Shown: positions 1 to 7,630, counted from the first letter of the stretch. The stretch is 11,719 bases of DNA from Larix sibirica (GCA_004151065.3 NWUY0303905481.1:1-11719), one strand, 5' to 3'. Program-made: numbers and translations. Notes: a model not told the origin generated them from the letters alone.

Positions 1-65
1 GAATTTTAGCAATTTCACAAATTTTAACACTGCAAATGGATTCAGAGACCCCTATTGAACTTTGG
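1..65. other. Unassigned flank left of the copia LTR
   Basis: AT-rich sequence with no credible reading frame and no recognised repeat. It probably belongs to the DNA into which the copia element inserted, but the LTR edge is not proved, so part of it may still be LTR. Confidence 0.3.
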
Positions 66-75
66 TGTTTGTATT

Positions 76-119
76 GATGTCAAACAAGAAGCATGATGAT
101 GTCAAGCAAGAAGCATGAA
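76..119 (+). repeat. 22-bp tandem duplication near the LTR start
   Basis: Bases 76-97 and 98-119 are the same 22-mer with two mismatches. Both copies begin GATGTCAA and contain AAGAAGCATGA. It looks like a replication-slippage duplication close to the probable LTR start. No function can be assigned. Confidence 0.8.
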
Positions 120-360
120 TCCTTGATGCTAGTTTGAAGAAGTATATACAAAGCAAGGATACTTATCCGCGCAATATGGATGGGTACATGTCGCACATAT
201 ACTGGGATTTCAATAAGAAAGAATATCAAAGTGCACAGAAAAGACATAGTCAGCTCAAGTGCATTGTTTTGGGTAAACTTGACCAGGAAGAAAGACGTAG
301 TTGACATAAAGAAGCCCCTACTTGTGGACAAATCAATCTACTTAAGGAAACAAGTAGTGA

Positions 361-368
361 TATAAATA
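361..368 (+). promoter_or_regulatory. Candidate TATA box of the LTR promoter
   Basis: TATAAATA is a full consensus TATA box on the sense strand of the element. If used, transcription would start around 390-400, making the U3 about 330 bp and placing both tandem-repeat arrays downstream of the start, in R/U5. The competing candidate is the TA run at 1186-1199. The sequence alone does not decide between them. Confidence 0.4.
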
Positions 369-496
369 AACCAAATATTGAGGTGAAGGGAACGTGTGTG
401 TGATGGAGATGTAGAGGTATTATGTATTTGGGAGATTCAATTTATTGGGGAATCAATGGCTCATTGATCTAGAAGAAAGAAACAACATAGAACCGA

Positions 497-820
497 GTGC
501 ACAGAGAAGAAAAAGTAGAGCAGCAGACAATGCGCAAAACTGGAGCAGTGTACAGAATTAAAGAAGTGCACAAGATCAGAGCAATGTGTTGGATAAAAGT
601 AGTGCAAAAAATTGAAACAAAGTATACATCAAGAGAACCAGTGCGTAGAACCGAAGTAGAGTATACAGAAAGTAGAGAAGTGTGCAAAATAGATAGTTAA
701 GCATAGCAATTGTGCGGTACTAAAATAGAGCACATAAGTACGTGCAAAAGAAAGTGAAGCAGTGCACAGAACAAGTGTGAAGTTATGTGCAAAAATAAGA
801 AGCCAGTGTGACAGAAGAAC
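497..820 (+). repeat. Degenerate ~19-bp tandem repeat array in the LTR
   Basis: About 17 units of 18 to 21 bp, each beginning with a TGCACA/TGTGCA/TGTACA-like core followed by A-rich sequence and usually ending AAG or CAG. Examples start at 498, 531, 549, 567, 585 and 603, spaced exactly 18 bp in the middle stretch. The 18-bp spacing keeps frames open on both strands and explains the apparent ORFs here. It may be an LTR enhancer or leader repeat. No protein similarity is seen. Confidence 0.7.
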
Positions 821-879
821 ATCTACATATATCTCAGGGAGGCAGGATGGGGCAAGGAAAAGAGATTGTAGTGTCCCCT

Positions 880-1159
880 CAGGTTTGTTTATGAACACAA
901 CAAGTTGGTGCTTGTGCAAAGGATTGGTGTCTTCATAGGTTGGTTCATGTACACAGCAAGTTAGTGATTGTGTAGAGGATTGTTGTCCTCATAGGTTGGT
1001 GCTTGTAATCAGCAAGTTGGTGCTTGCACGGAGGATTGGTGTTCTCATGGGTTGGTTCCTATAATAAGCGATTTGGTGCTTGCATGTGGTATTGGTGTCC
1101 CAATTAGATTGGTGTCTGAGTGAGTGGTGCTCACATCTCTAGAGATTGGTGTCTCACAT
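880..1159 (+). repeat. 56-bp tandem repeat array in the LTR
   Basis: Four units of exactly 56 bp at 880-935, 936-991, 992-1047 and 1048-1103, plus a shorter-matching fifth at 1104-1159. Each has GGTTGGT near its start, AGCAAGTTGGTGCTTG in the middle and GGATTGGTGT near its end. The inner GTTGGTGCTTG motif also occurs twice within unit three, hinting at an older ~28-bp half-unit. Constant spacing with diverged bases indicates an old array that kept its period. Confidence 0.85.
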
Positions 1160-1185
1160 ATATGTAATCAAAGCTTTCATTCATT

Positions 1186-1199
1186 CATATATATATATA
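1186..1199 (+). promoter_or_regulatory. TA-rich run, alternative TATA region of the LTR
   Basis: An alternating AT run just downstream of the 56-bp repeat array. If this were the promoter, the repeats would sit in U3 as upstream enhancers and U5 would be only about 110 bp. It may equally be simple AT-rich sequence. Confidence 0.25.
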
Positions 1200-1345
1200 C
1201 TTTTCATATATTATGCGTACAGTCTTCTTTTATCGTTGAAATTTAAATAGGAATTGGTGCATAATTTGTAAAGTGAAAAATTGAATTAATTTATGCATGA
1301 TATTGGTTCACCCCCCCCCATCAGTATAATTAATATTCCAACAAT

Positions 1346-1357
1346 TGGTATCAAAGC
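1346..1357 (+). other. Primer binding site for initiator tRNA-Met
   Basis: TGGTATCAAAGC matches the plant initiator tRNA-Met PBS (TGGTATCAGAGC) at 11 of 12 bases. It lies two bases after the CA that ends the LTR, the expected place for minus-strand cDNA priming. This anchors the LTR end and the orientation of the copia element. Confidence 0.92.
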
Positions 1358-1408
1358 ATGGTCCTTCAGGAATAGTCTAACAGCTATAAGGTAGATCACT
1401 GTGCGGAT

Positions 1409-1858
1409 ATGGATAGACAAGAAGGACTCTCGAAAAATAGAGCACCAAGGTTTGATGGATCAAATTACACCTTTTCGAGTATAAGAATGGAAATGTACTT
1501 ACAGTCTCTTGGAGTTGATGTTTGGAAATCTATCGAAAATGGTTATAAATTTCCCAAGACCCCACCAATTGAGGTAGCTGACAAAAGGTTCTATGAATGT
1601 AATGCAAGGGATAGGATCCCAATATTATGGGGTTTATCAAACTTAGATTTCACCAAAGTCATGCAATGCACATAAGCTAAATAAGTGTGGAATAAGGTTA
1701 GAAACATTTATGAAGGAGATGAGAAGGTTAAGAAGGAAAAATTACAAACTTATTCAAGACAGTTTGAAACTCTAAATATGAGGGAAGAAGAAAATATTGA
1801 ATCCTATCTTCTCCGGGAAGATGAGATTGTCAATTCTATCAGAGGTCCTGGAGTACAA
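1409..1858 (+). pseudogene. Copia gag, N-terminal part (DUF4219/UBN2-like), cut by the LINE
   Basis: Codes for the N-terminal part of the retrotransposon capsid protein, which packages element RNA. The ATG at 1409 is about 50 bp after the primer binding site. The protein starts MDRQEGLSKNRAPRFDGSNY; the RFDGSNY signature followed by an ME.YL stretch is typical of DUF4219/UBN2 gag. Two nonsense codons at 1673-1675 and 1682-1684 lie in an otherwise continuous frame, where family members usually have Gln and Glu. The stretch YEGDEKVKKEKLQTYSRQFE and the EEENIESYLLR segment are also family-typical. The frame runs to codon CAA at 1856-1858, where the LINE begins; the continuation is at 9384. About 150 codons are present. 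Confidence 0.9.
1845..1858 (+). repeat. Target-site duplication, left copy
   Basis: GTCCTGGAGTACAA, repeated at 9370-9383 as GTCTTGGAGTACAA with a single C/T difference. It directly abuts the A-rich tail of the LINE, as expected for target-primed reverse transcription. It encodes gag residues, so the left copy ends the first gag fragment. Confidence 0.88.
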
Positions 1859-1871
1859 TTTTTTGTTTTTT
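1859..1871 (-). other. A-rich 3' tail of the LINE
   Basis: On the + strand this is T6-G-T6, i.e. two short A runs on the element strand, ending exactly at the left target-site duplication. It is short for a LINE poly(A) tail, consistent with shortening over time. Confidence 0.8.
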
Positions 1872-2134
1872 GTAAAGTTGCGATATTATATTAAGCTAAT
1901 AGAAATACAGTAGAGATTACATTCAGTGGTGGTCTTATCCAGAGGTGCCAGCGATAGAAATTAGCAGAGTTGTGGCAATCCAAAATCAAACTTTACAAAA
2001 AAACCATGCCCATTGTGGGGAAACTAGGGTGAATATGAGGAGTAGTCATGGCCATAGAGGCATAAAAAAAACTGGCAGTCATAAGGAGAACCAAAATAGA
2101 CAAAAAGTAAGAGAGAAACATCAAAATAACCTCC
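1872..2134 (-). other. LINE 3' terminal region, non-coding
   Basis: Lies between the unrecognised coding-like stretch and the A-rich tail. All frames on the element strand are broken by stops, and the + strand open frame at 1945-2280 has a low-complexity, non-protein-like composition. It is best read as a 3' UTR, which in LINEs carries the signal recognised by the element's own reverse transcriptase. No specific motif is identified. Confidence 0.55.
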
Positions 2135-2317
2135 TCAACCAGTTGCAGAGGGGACTTCTGCATCAGAAGGTGTCTCCTCCAGAATTGGGAAGTTGTAGCA
2201 ATTCGTGTCCTTCCAATCGATTGCAGGTGTTGGAGCATCATTCCCAGGTGTCGAAGCAGCAATCCCAGGTGTTAGCGTAGCTCTCATGGGAGGAAGAGTG
2301 GTCTTCTCAAGGGACAA
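2135..2317 (-). pseudogene. Unidentified coding-like fragment, downstream part
   Basis: An open frame of 60 codons on the LINE strand, in a different frame from the coding-like stretch at 2469-3242. It has a Thr-Pro-rich run made of three 21-bp near-repeats (TPGIAAS, TPGNDAP, TPAIDWK) and then an acidic segment with NFPILEE. The sequence between (2318-2468) is broken by stops. It may be the C-terminal end of the same lost protein after a frameshift. I do not recognise the family, and it could be fortuitous. Confidence 0.3.
2219..2272 (-). repeat. 21-bp imperfect triplicate
   Basis: Three consecutive near-copies of a 21-bp unit, each carrying ACACCTG on the - strand. The period is a multiple of three, so the repeat stays in frame and gives three TP-starting heptapeptides. 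The outermost copy is the most diverged. Confidence 0.6.
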
Positions 2318-2468
2318 GTGGCCTGAGCAGGGAGCTTGACCGGCAAGGGCATGGTCTTTCAGGGCATGACAGGGATGAAGCCAGTCGGCTCATTGCAAGT
2401 TCTCTTGGCCAAGATCGGGGCTAAGGTGGAGGGGATGGTGAAGTAGGTGTGTTGTTTCTCCTTTCCCT

Positions 2469-3242
2469 TCAGAAGGTCCCTATTGCATTCAAAACTGACA
2501 TGTTTCCCCCTGGGTTAGACTTATCCATGCCAAGAGGATTGGATAGAGTTCCAAGGGTGGATTTAGGTCTGATAGCAGATGAGGTTGCACCAGGCGTAAT
2601 GTTCCCAGGACGAGTGTCGTAGTCGAAGGGACGAGTGGGAGCATAGGATTCCCAACTGAGCATGTGTTACAGGCTGTCGAGGGTGGAATCCAAATTTGGC
2701 AAAGTCGCCCGCGGAGTTTGGGTGGCATGGCGAACTGAAGTCCAATTAGTCTACATGTCCTCCATAAGTTGGCCTAACATGTTCTTTACAAGCCAATAGG
2801 GGTCCCAGGTCTACTCCTCATTCCTGTTATCCATAATTTCCACAATTGTCCTAGCCTCCCAATTATCAATCAATAAACGGACTGGAATGGAGACTTCGGC
2901 ACCGTAGCCCTGCCTGGTGTGATTCGTCTCTAGAGCTGCATCTTTCTGCTTGTTCTTGGTCTTGGTACCCTTTGGCCTTTCCATGGGAGCCAATGAGACG
3001 GTGTTATAGGTGCAGGTAAGCGAGAGAGTGAGGAGAACTAGAGCACAAGGAGCCTGGAGCAGAACTAGGTGAGTGCAAATGTGCAGCGCAGAGGGCCATG
3101 ACAAAACATAGTAGCATGAACCTAGAAGCCTGATCTTTGCACACCGGAGATCCATGTGAAATGTTTCTAGGTAGGATGAGGTGACGTCGGGGGTAGGGGA
3201 ATTAAAGATCCCAGCGACTTGACGTCGCATGGCTAACCTCAT
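2469..3242 (-). pseudogene. Unidentified coding-like stretch downstream of LINE ORF2
   Basis: On the LINE strand one frame stays open from an ATG at 3242 to 2811, then continues with three stops (2811-2813, another TAG about 27 codons on, and a TAA near 2664) down to 2469. The two TAGs can be one-step changes from Trp TGG and the TAA from Gln CAA. A more plausible start is the ATG at 2984, which opens with a basic, Lys-rich segment (MERPKGTKTKNKQKD). Later segments are Trp-rich (TWDPYWLVKNMLGQL) and then Pro/Thr/Gly-rich. No known LINE or host domain is recognised. The sequence upstream of 2984 is pyrimidine-rich, like a leader. It could be a third LINE ORF, a captured gene fragment, an older insertion, or chance. 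It lies inside the target-site duplications, so it moved with the LINE or entered it later. Confidence 0.4.
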
Positions 3243-3305
3243 CCAAGTTGTGTGTCATGATCCTGTGACCAGGTGTCTCATGTCTGGGCTCGAGTGTCAC
3301 GTGAC
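3182..3305. promoter_or_regulatory. Cluster of ACGT-core motifs (two TGACGTCG, one G-box palindrome)
   Basis: TGACGTCG occurs at 3182-3189 and 3220-3227, and the perfect 10-bp palindrome GTCACGTGAC, which contains the G-box CACGTG, at 3296-3305. These are consensus sites for plant bZIP factors. They lie 200-320 bp upstream, on the - strand, of the candidate ATG at 2984. No clear TATA box lies between. Regulatory function is inference from motif matches only. Confidence 0.25.
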
Positions 3306-3438
3306 TGGAGCTGTCACCCACATCCGGGAGAATGAGATCCCTATTGGCCAGAGTTTGTCACTTAAGAGTGATAGTCTTGGAGGTCAATGTTGTGAGTGTA
3401 TCCTCCCAATAAACATTGTTGCAAATTACCCCTTCAAT

Positions 3439-3828
3439 GGCAAGGTAGTCTGCGAGCGCATTGGCTTTTCCTTTGACATGTTGGAAGGTAATAGAGCTGG
3501 AAAGAGTGATGGAATTTTCAAGATCCTGGAGTCTCTGCATTAGTCTCCAACATGACGAGATTTTTTCAACTCTAGCTCCATTGTGAATTTTTTTGGCGAG
3601 GTTGAGAATGATCTTGGAGTCTCCTTCAATGCTGAGAGGTATCCAACCATGCCGGTGGGAACAATTGAGACCTTCCAAGAGTCCAGAGAGTTATGCTGCA
3701 TTGTTGCTATCGTGACCGATACTTCCCATGAAGATAATCTTGATGGTGCCTGAATCATCCCGGATGGCTCCTCCAAATCTTGTTGCACCTGGATTAGCCG
3801 TGGAAGCTCCATCAAATTTGAGTTTGAA
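3439..3828 (-). other. RNase H domain of LINE ORF2
   Basis: Plant RVT_3-type RNase H, which degrades RNA in RNA/DNA hybrids. It starts FKLKFDGASTANPG; the Asp of FDGAS (codon 3811-3813) is the first catalytic residue. The second, normally Glu in an A-E-L context, is a TAA stop at 3691-3693 (NNAA-stop-LSGLLEG). The third Asp is in EGDSK (3619-3621). The terminal HVKGKANALAD motif is preserved near 3450-3480. The fold is recognisable but the domain is split by the stop and lacks one metal ligand. Confidence 0.85.
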
Positions 3829-4224
3829 GAAACCAAAGGGGGGGCTTGCTCCAAAGTTCAGGGCTAGGTGTATTGGCTAGGGAGTTGCGAGGGGAGATAG
3901 GAGTGGGGAGGATGGTGAGGTTCCAGTCGGTCAGAATGTAACTTTCAACAGGGAGAGTGGGGAAATCAGAGGAACTCTAGGTCCTGAGGGAGAAATTTTC
4001 CTGAAGGTTGGTGAGAAAAGTGGCCCAGATCTCTTGACGCTGTCTTTTCTTGGAGTCAAAAATTCTTCTATTGTGTTCCTTCAGATGTTCCTGACCACTA
4101 GTCCTGGAATGATCTCCCAAAGTTTGTTAAGAATAGCGCTCTGGAAGGGAGTGGGATCCTAGTTGGATATGGTTTGGACAATATTTCCTTTGACCCTATT
4201 GGAACATTTGTAGATTTGAGCCAC

Positions 4225-4495
4225 CTTGTCCCAAATAGCATTGGCAAAATCACAAGAGTTGAGCAAGTGATCAATGGTTTCAGGTTGGGTTTCACACATG
4301 GGACACCAGGAGGGTCCTTGGATGCCTCTTCTTTGGATATTGTCCCAAGTGAGGATATGTCTGTGAGCTAGGATCCAGAGGAAGGAGGCAATCTTGGGCC
4401 AGAAGTGAGAATCCCATATTTTTTTCCAGATGGGATTCGGTCTTTCTTCAGGAGTTGCAATGAGGATGGAGTAGGCTTCTTTGGTAGAGAAAGTT
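4225..4495 (-). other. zf-RVT domain of LINE ORF2
   Basis: Zinc-binding region found after the RT in plant L1 ORF2. It begins with FSTKEAYSIL, continues through IWDSHFWPKIASFLW and ends in the cysteine/histidine cluster CPMCETQPETIDHLLNSC, with CxxC at about 4294-4305 and the H and C ligands at about 4269 and 4254. All four ligands are intact and the stretch is free of stops for 113 codons, making it the best preserved part of the LINE. Confidence 0.88.
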
Positions 4496-5190
4496 CCCAT
4501 TGGGAGGTGCCCCCATCGCAGAATGTCCCGATCATTGCTTAATCTGATTTGTCTGGTTTGAAGAGCATTTCATAGACGCTCGACATTGTCTGCCGGGACT
4601 AGAGGAGTCCAAAGGTCGTGGTGCTTCCAAATTCGATTTTTGATGGAGTCAGTGAGCATCCAGTAATCCTGAATGGAGAGATGTCTGTTGTGGTCACAGT
4701 GAGCTTGAATTTCTAGTGAAAGGATCAAAGTATGGAGGCACGGAAGTTACTTCCACGAGTCAAACCAGAAGTTTTCATGTTGACCATTTTGGACTTGCCA
4801 TAAATTGTGTTGTTGAATGAGGGCTCTCTGACAATTCACGGCTCTCCAGATAAGAGATACTGGAGGATATTGGTCGTAGCGGATGTGAAGTTGTGCTGGC
4901 CAGATGCGGGAATATTTTTTGTTCCAGAAAAGGCTCCAAGGAGAGACAATGTGAGTGACCCATTTCCACCAAATATTTGTAGATGAGACCTGATTGTTGA
5001 TTTACGGATCTCTGATCCCAAGGCCTCCTTGTCTCTATGGAGTACAGAGAGTGTCCCATTTCACAAGGGCCCACTTGTGATTATTGTGGGTTCCCCATCA
5101 AAGGAAAGACTTTTGGAATTTTCTCATTAATTTGAGGACCCACTTGGCGGAAGCAAGAACAGAGAAGAGATAAAGAGGCATGGATTGAAG

Positions 5191-5220
5191 GACAGATTTA
5201 AGAAGGACAGATTTAAGAAG
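5191..5220 (-). repeat. Perfect 15-bp tandem duplication inside ORF2
   Basis: Bases 5191-5205 and 5206-5220 are identical on the + strand. In the ORF2 frame this duplicates five residues, giving LLKSVLLKSVLQSMPLYLF; relatives have a single copy of this segment just after the RT. The length is a multiple of three, so the frame is not changed. The two copies are identical, so the duplication may be recent. Confidence 0.85.
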
Positions 5221-5399
5221 CACAATTTGTTTGGGCAGGTTGAGGGTGTGGAAGGTCCAGGAAGAGATTTTGTTTTCAAGCTTGTAAAGGAGTTCTCTTC
5301 AGGAGGAATGTTTGATAGTTGAGTCAAAGAGAGGGGCACCCAAGTATTTGGAGGGGAGGGAGGCCATGATGTAGCCTAGGATGCACGAAATGTTCCTTT

Positions 5400-6260
5400 G
5401 CGTGATGGGGTCTGTGTGGAAAAAGAAGATCTAGGACTTTTCAAGGTTTACTGTGGTACCAGAGGCATCAGAGTAGCTTTGTAAAACACACTTCAGGGTT
5501 GAGGCCTCATGGAATGAGGGGTATGCAAAAAGGAGGTTGTCATTCACAGACTGCTAATAGGATATGGGGGGATTCCATGTAAGGAAAGGCCACAAAGGGC
5601 TCCAGTAGTAATCTTTTCTTTTAGCATCCTTCCCAAACCTTCGGCCATCAGAATAAAAAGGAAGGGTGAGAGGGGGTCCCCTTGACGGATTCCTCTGGTG
5701 GGGGAAAAAGTGGAAGAGGAGTAGCCATTGACAAGGATGGAGAAGAAGGATGAGGAGGTTAGGGACATGACCCAGTTGGTCCAGTTTTGACAAAACCCAA
5801 AATCAAGGAGCATCTTCTCAATAAAAGTCCAGCTGAGCTTATCAAAGGCCTTGGAGAGGTCTACCTTGACGAGCATCCCAGGTGTTTTTTCTGTTTTTAG
5901 GGAGAGGATAACTTCATAAGCGAGAATGATTCCATCTAGGATTCGGCACCCTTCGACATAACTAGTTTGTTCAGGTGAGATCAGAAGAGGTAAGAGCACC
6001 TTGAGGCGGTTGGAAACGACTTTAGTGATAATTTTGTAAACCACATTTCATAGGGAGATAGGTCGGAACTTACCAGGGGTGGTAGTGTCATTTTCTTTGG
6101 GGATGAGGGTTAGATGGGTAGCGTTGAGTGCAGGGAGGACCCATCGCTTGGATCTGGATTCCTCGACAATTTAAAGAATTTCCTGTTTAAGAATGTCCCA
6201 GCAGTAATGAAATAATTTGATGGTGAAGCCATTCGGACCAGGGGATTTACCTTCTTCCAT
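5400..6260 (-). other. Reverse transcriptase domain of LINE ORF2
   Basis: Copies element RNA into DNA. Fingers motif KSPGPNGF lies near 6225-6248, then FRPISL followed by a stop where Cys is usual. Motif A, KVDLSKAFD (5841-5867), keeps its catalytic Asp. Motif B is RQGDPLSPFLF (5655-5687). After a frameshift in the C6 run (5565-5570) and a TAG codon, motif C reads QSVNDNLLFAY. The first Asp of the VDD/ADD box is Asn (codon 5542-5544, AAT for GAT), a catalytic loss explained by one G-to-A change. The fold is unmistakable, but the enzyme is non-functional. Confidence 0.92.
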
Positions 6261-6924
6261 CTGATTGACAGTGGCCTCTAATTCCATCATGGTGATTTCC
6301 TTCATGAGAGTGGCATTGTGCTCAGGAGTTAGAATGGAGGGAATGTGTCTTGTAACCCTGCTGATGGCCTGAGATATTTCATCATTTTCCTCAGTGAGCA
6401 AGGTCTTGAAGTGGGTGATGAGCTCTTGCTCAATTTCCCCATGGTTGCTTAAATTAGTATCATCAGCAGATATTAAGGAGTTAACCTTGTTGTGCATTCT
6501 GTGTTGGATGATTGTGCGGTGGAAGAAGGTAGTGTTTTTCTCTCCTTCTTTGAGTTAGTTGATTCTGGATTTCGCCACCATAGGATTTCGTCTTGCTCGC
6601 ATCTAGTGTCCAACTGCCACAATCTTTCTTTCTCCTTTAGTTTGAGCTCTTAAGTGTGGCCCTGTTCTATAATATATTTTTGAATGATATCCAAATCCTT
6701 TTCTATCTTTCTCTTAGCAGTGAAGATGTTGCCAAAATTTGTTTTGTTCCAAATTCGCAGTTGGGATCTGAGCATCTTGAGTTTCTTGTGAAAGATGGCC
6801 ATTTTGGAGCGGCCTTCCACCTCCATATTGAGCCACTGGTCCTGGATAGTGTCCTGAAAAGAGCGATGAGTTAGACAAAAAATTTCAAAGCGAAGGGTCG
6901 GAATTTTTTCATACCTGAGTGCTA

Positions 6925-7628
6925 CCAATTGAGAGAGATTGGCCAGTGATCAGAGCCGACAGAAGGAAGAACAACAAAGGTGAGAATTCCTCCTGTGTCA
7001 ATGGATTTTTCTGAGACCGGGAAGTGGTCAGGACAAGGAGAAATCTGATGGGATCCTCCTCTATGATTGTTCCAGGTGAAGAAGCATTCAAAGGGCCTGA
7101 GGTCAATGAGCTCACAATCATTGATGCAATGCTTGAAGAGAGTGTCTTCAGGGGTGAGGAAACGGTGTCCTCCTTTTTTTTCCTGAAGAGAGGTGATCAT
7201 GTTGAAGTCTCCTCGCAGAATGAGGAGAGAATCATAGTGCTGCTAGGTGAGCCAGGAGATAGTGCTGAGGAACTTGAGTTTGGGAGAGGGGATTGAGGCC
7301 CATAGACATTCGTGAGATGGCCTGAAAGGTTGGTACCCAGGATGTGAAAGGAGGAAGAAAGGGTGTGGGCATTGGCGGAAAAATAGTTCAGGGTGAGAAT
7401 GGTAAGGTTACAGGCTATTGCAATTCCTCCGGAAGCTCCTAGAGTGTCATTTTCTATGACTTGGCATCCCTTTTAGAGTTTGGACAGAAGGGAATGGACT
7501 TTCTCAGAGGTACATTTGGTTTCCTGAAGAAAAATGATAGAGGGCGAATCTTGCATTATTTTTCATTTTAGCATATAGTGTTTAGTAGGTCCGTTGAGCC
7601 CTCTTACATTCCAAGAGATTAGCTTCAT
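6925..7628 (-). other. Apurinic-type endonuclease domain of LINE ORF2
   Basis: Makes the first-strand nick at the target. Motifs in order: SWNVRGLN at the start, FLQETK, GASGGIAIA, NVYGPQ, then after a frameshift near 7280 LRGDFNMI, FTWNNHRGG and finally SDHWPISL. The catalytic Asn, Glu, Asp and terminal Asp-His positions are all present, so the catalytic set survives although the frame does not. The first stop is TGA at 7563-7565, only 21 codons in. Confidence 0.9.
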
Positions 7629-7630
7629 TA
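7626..7630 (-). other. TAATG stop/start overlap between LINE ORF1 and ORF2
   Basis: On the element strand the frame of the ORF1 C-terminus ends with TAA at 7630-7628, and the ORF2 ATG uses the last A of that stop (7628-7626). Overlapping stop/start pairs of this kind are known to allow translation of ORF2 by termination-reinitiation in some other LINEs. Here it rests on which frame ORF1 ends in, which follows a frameshift. Confidence 0.6.

Larger units (their letters stand above)
66..1343 (+). repeat. 5' LTR of the copia element (left edge uncertain)
   Basis: The right edge is well supported: CCAACA ends at 1343, two bases before the primer binding site, and CA is the standard LTR end. The left edge is inferred; TGTTTG at 66 is a reasonable TG start giving an LTR of about 1.28 kb. 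No 3' LTR is in the window for alignment. Inside are a 22-bp tandem duplication (76-119), a TATAAATA box (361-368), a ~19-bp repeat array (497-820), a 56-bp repeat array (880-1159), an AT dinucleotide run (1186-1199) and a C9 tract (1311-1319). There is no protein-coding gene. The open frames on both strands here result from the tandem repeats. Confidence 0.65.
3358..7628 (-). pseudogene. LINE ORF2 polyprotein (EN-RT-zf-RVT-RNase H), inactivated
   Basis: ORF2 encodes the enzymes that nick chromosomal DNA and copy element RNA at the nick. The ATG at 7628-7626 begins MKLISWNVRGLN, the classic start of plant L1 endonuclease. The reading frame is about 1,420 codons, with EN, RT, zf-RVT and RNase H in order. 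Four frameshifts are inferred from motif continuity: near 7280, 6895, 6572 and in the C6 run at 5565-5570. All four are of the class caused by loss of one base. From 5553 to the stop at 3358 the frame is single, broken only by nonsense codons. I count about twenty in-frame stops overall, many at positions where Trp or Gln is expected. The RNase H domain places it among plant L1 elements that acquired one. Confidence 0.9.

Noticed and set aside
587-592. TGTTGG as the LTR start (the inverse of the terminal CCAACA)
   Set aside because: It falls inside the ~19-bp repeat array, with the TATA box and similar repeat units to its left, so it looks like a chance match.
469-919. Overlapping open frames on both strands (497-700 +, 469-687 -, 629-919 -)
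   Set aside because: They coincide with the ~19-bp tandem repeat and its edge; units of 18 bp keep frames open. Composition is repetitive and matches no protein family.
497-1159. Tandem repeats considered as a CRISPR array
   Set aside because: Units are contiguous and degenerate, with no constant repeat separated by unique spacers, and they lie in a plant LTR.
1945-2280. + strand open frame of 111 codons
   Set aside because: Rich in Gln/His/Asn/Ser with no domain, antisense to the LINE 3' region, and with no supporting start context.
3229-3543. + strand open frame of 104 codons
   Set aside because: Antisense shadow of the RNase H end and the downstream LINE sequence; the - strand gives recognisable RNase H motifs.
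5565-5571. C-run before RT motif C as a programmed frameshift site
   Set aside because: Programmed shifts would not be expected inside the RT core between motifs B and C, and a stop codon follows at once; an accidental deletion explains it.
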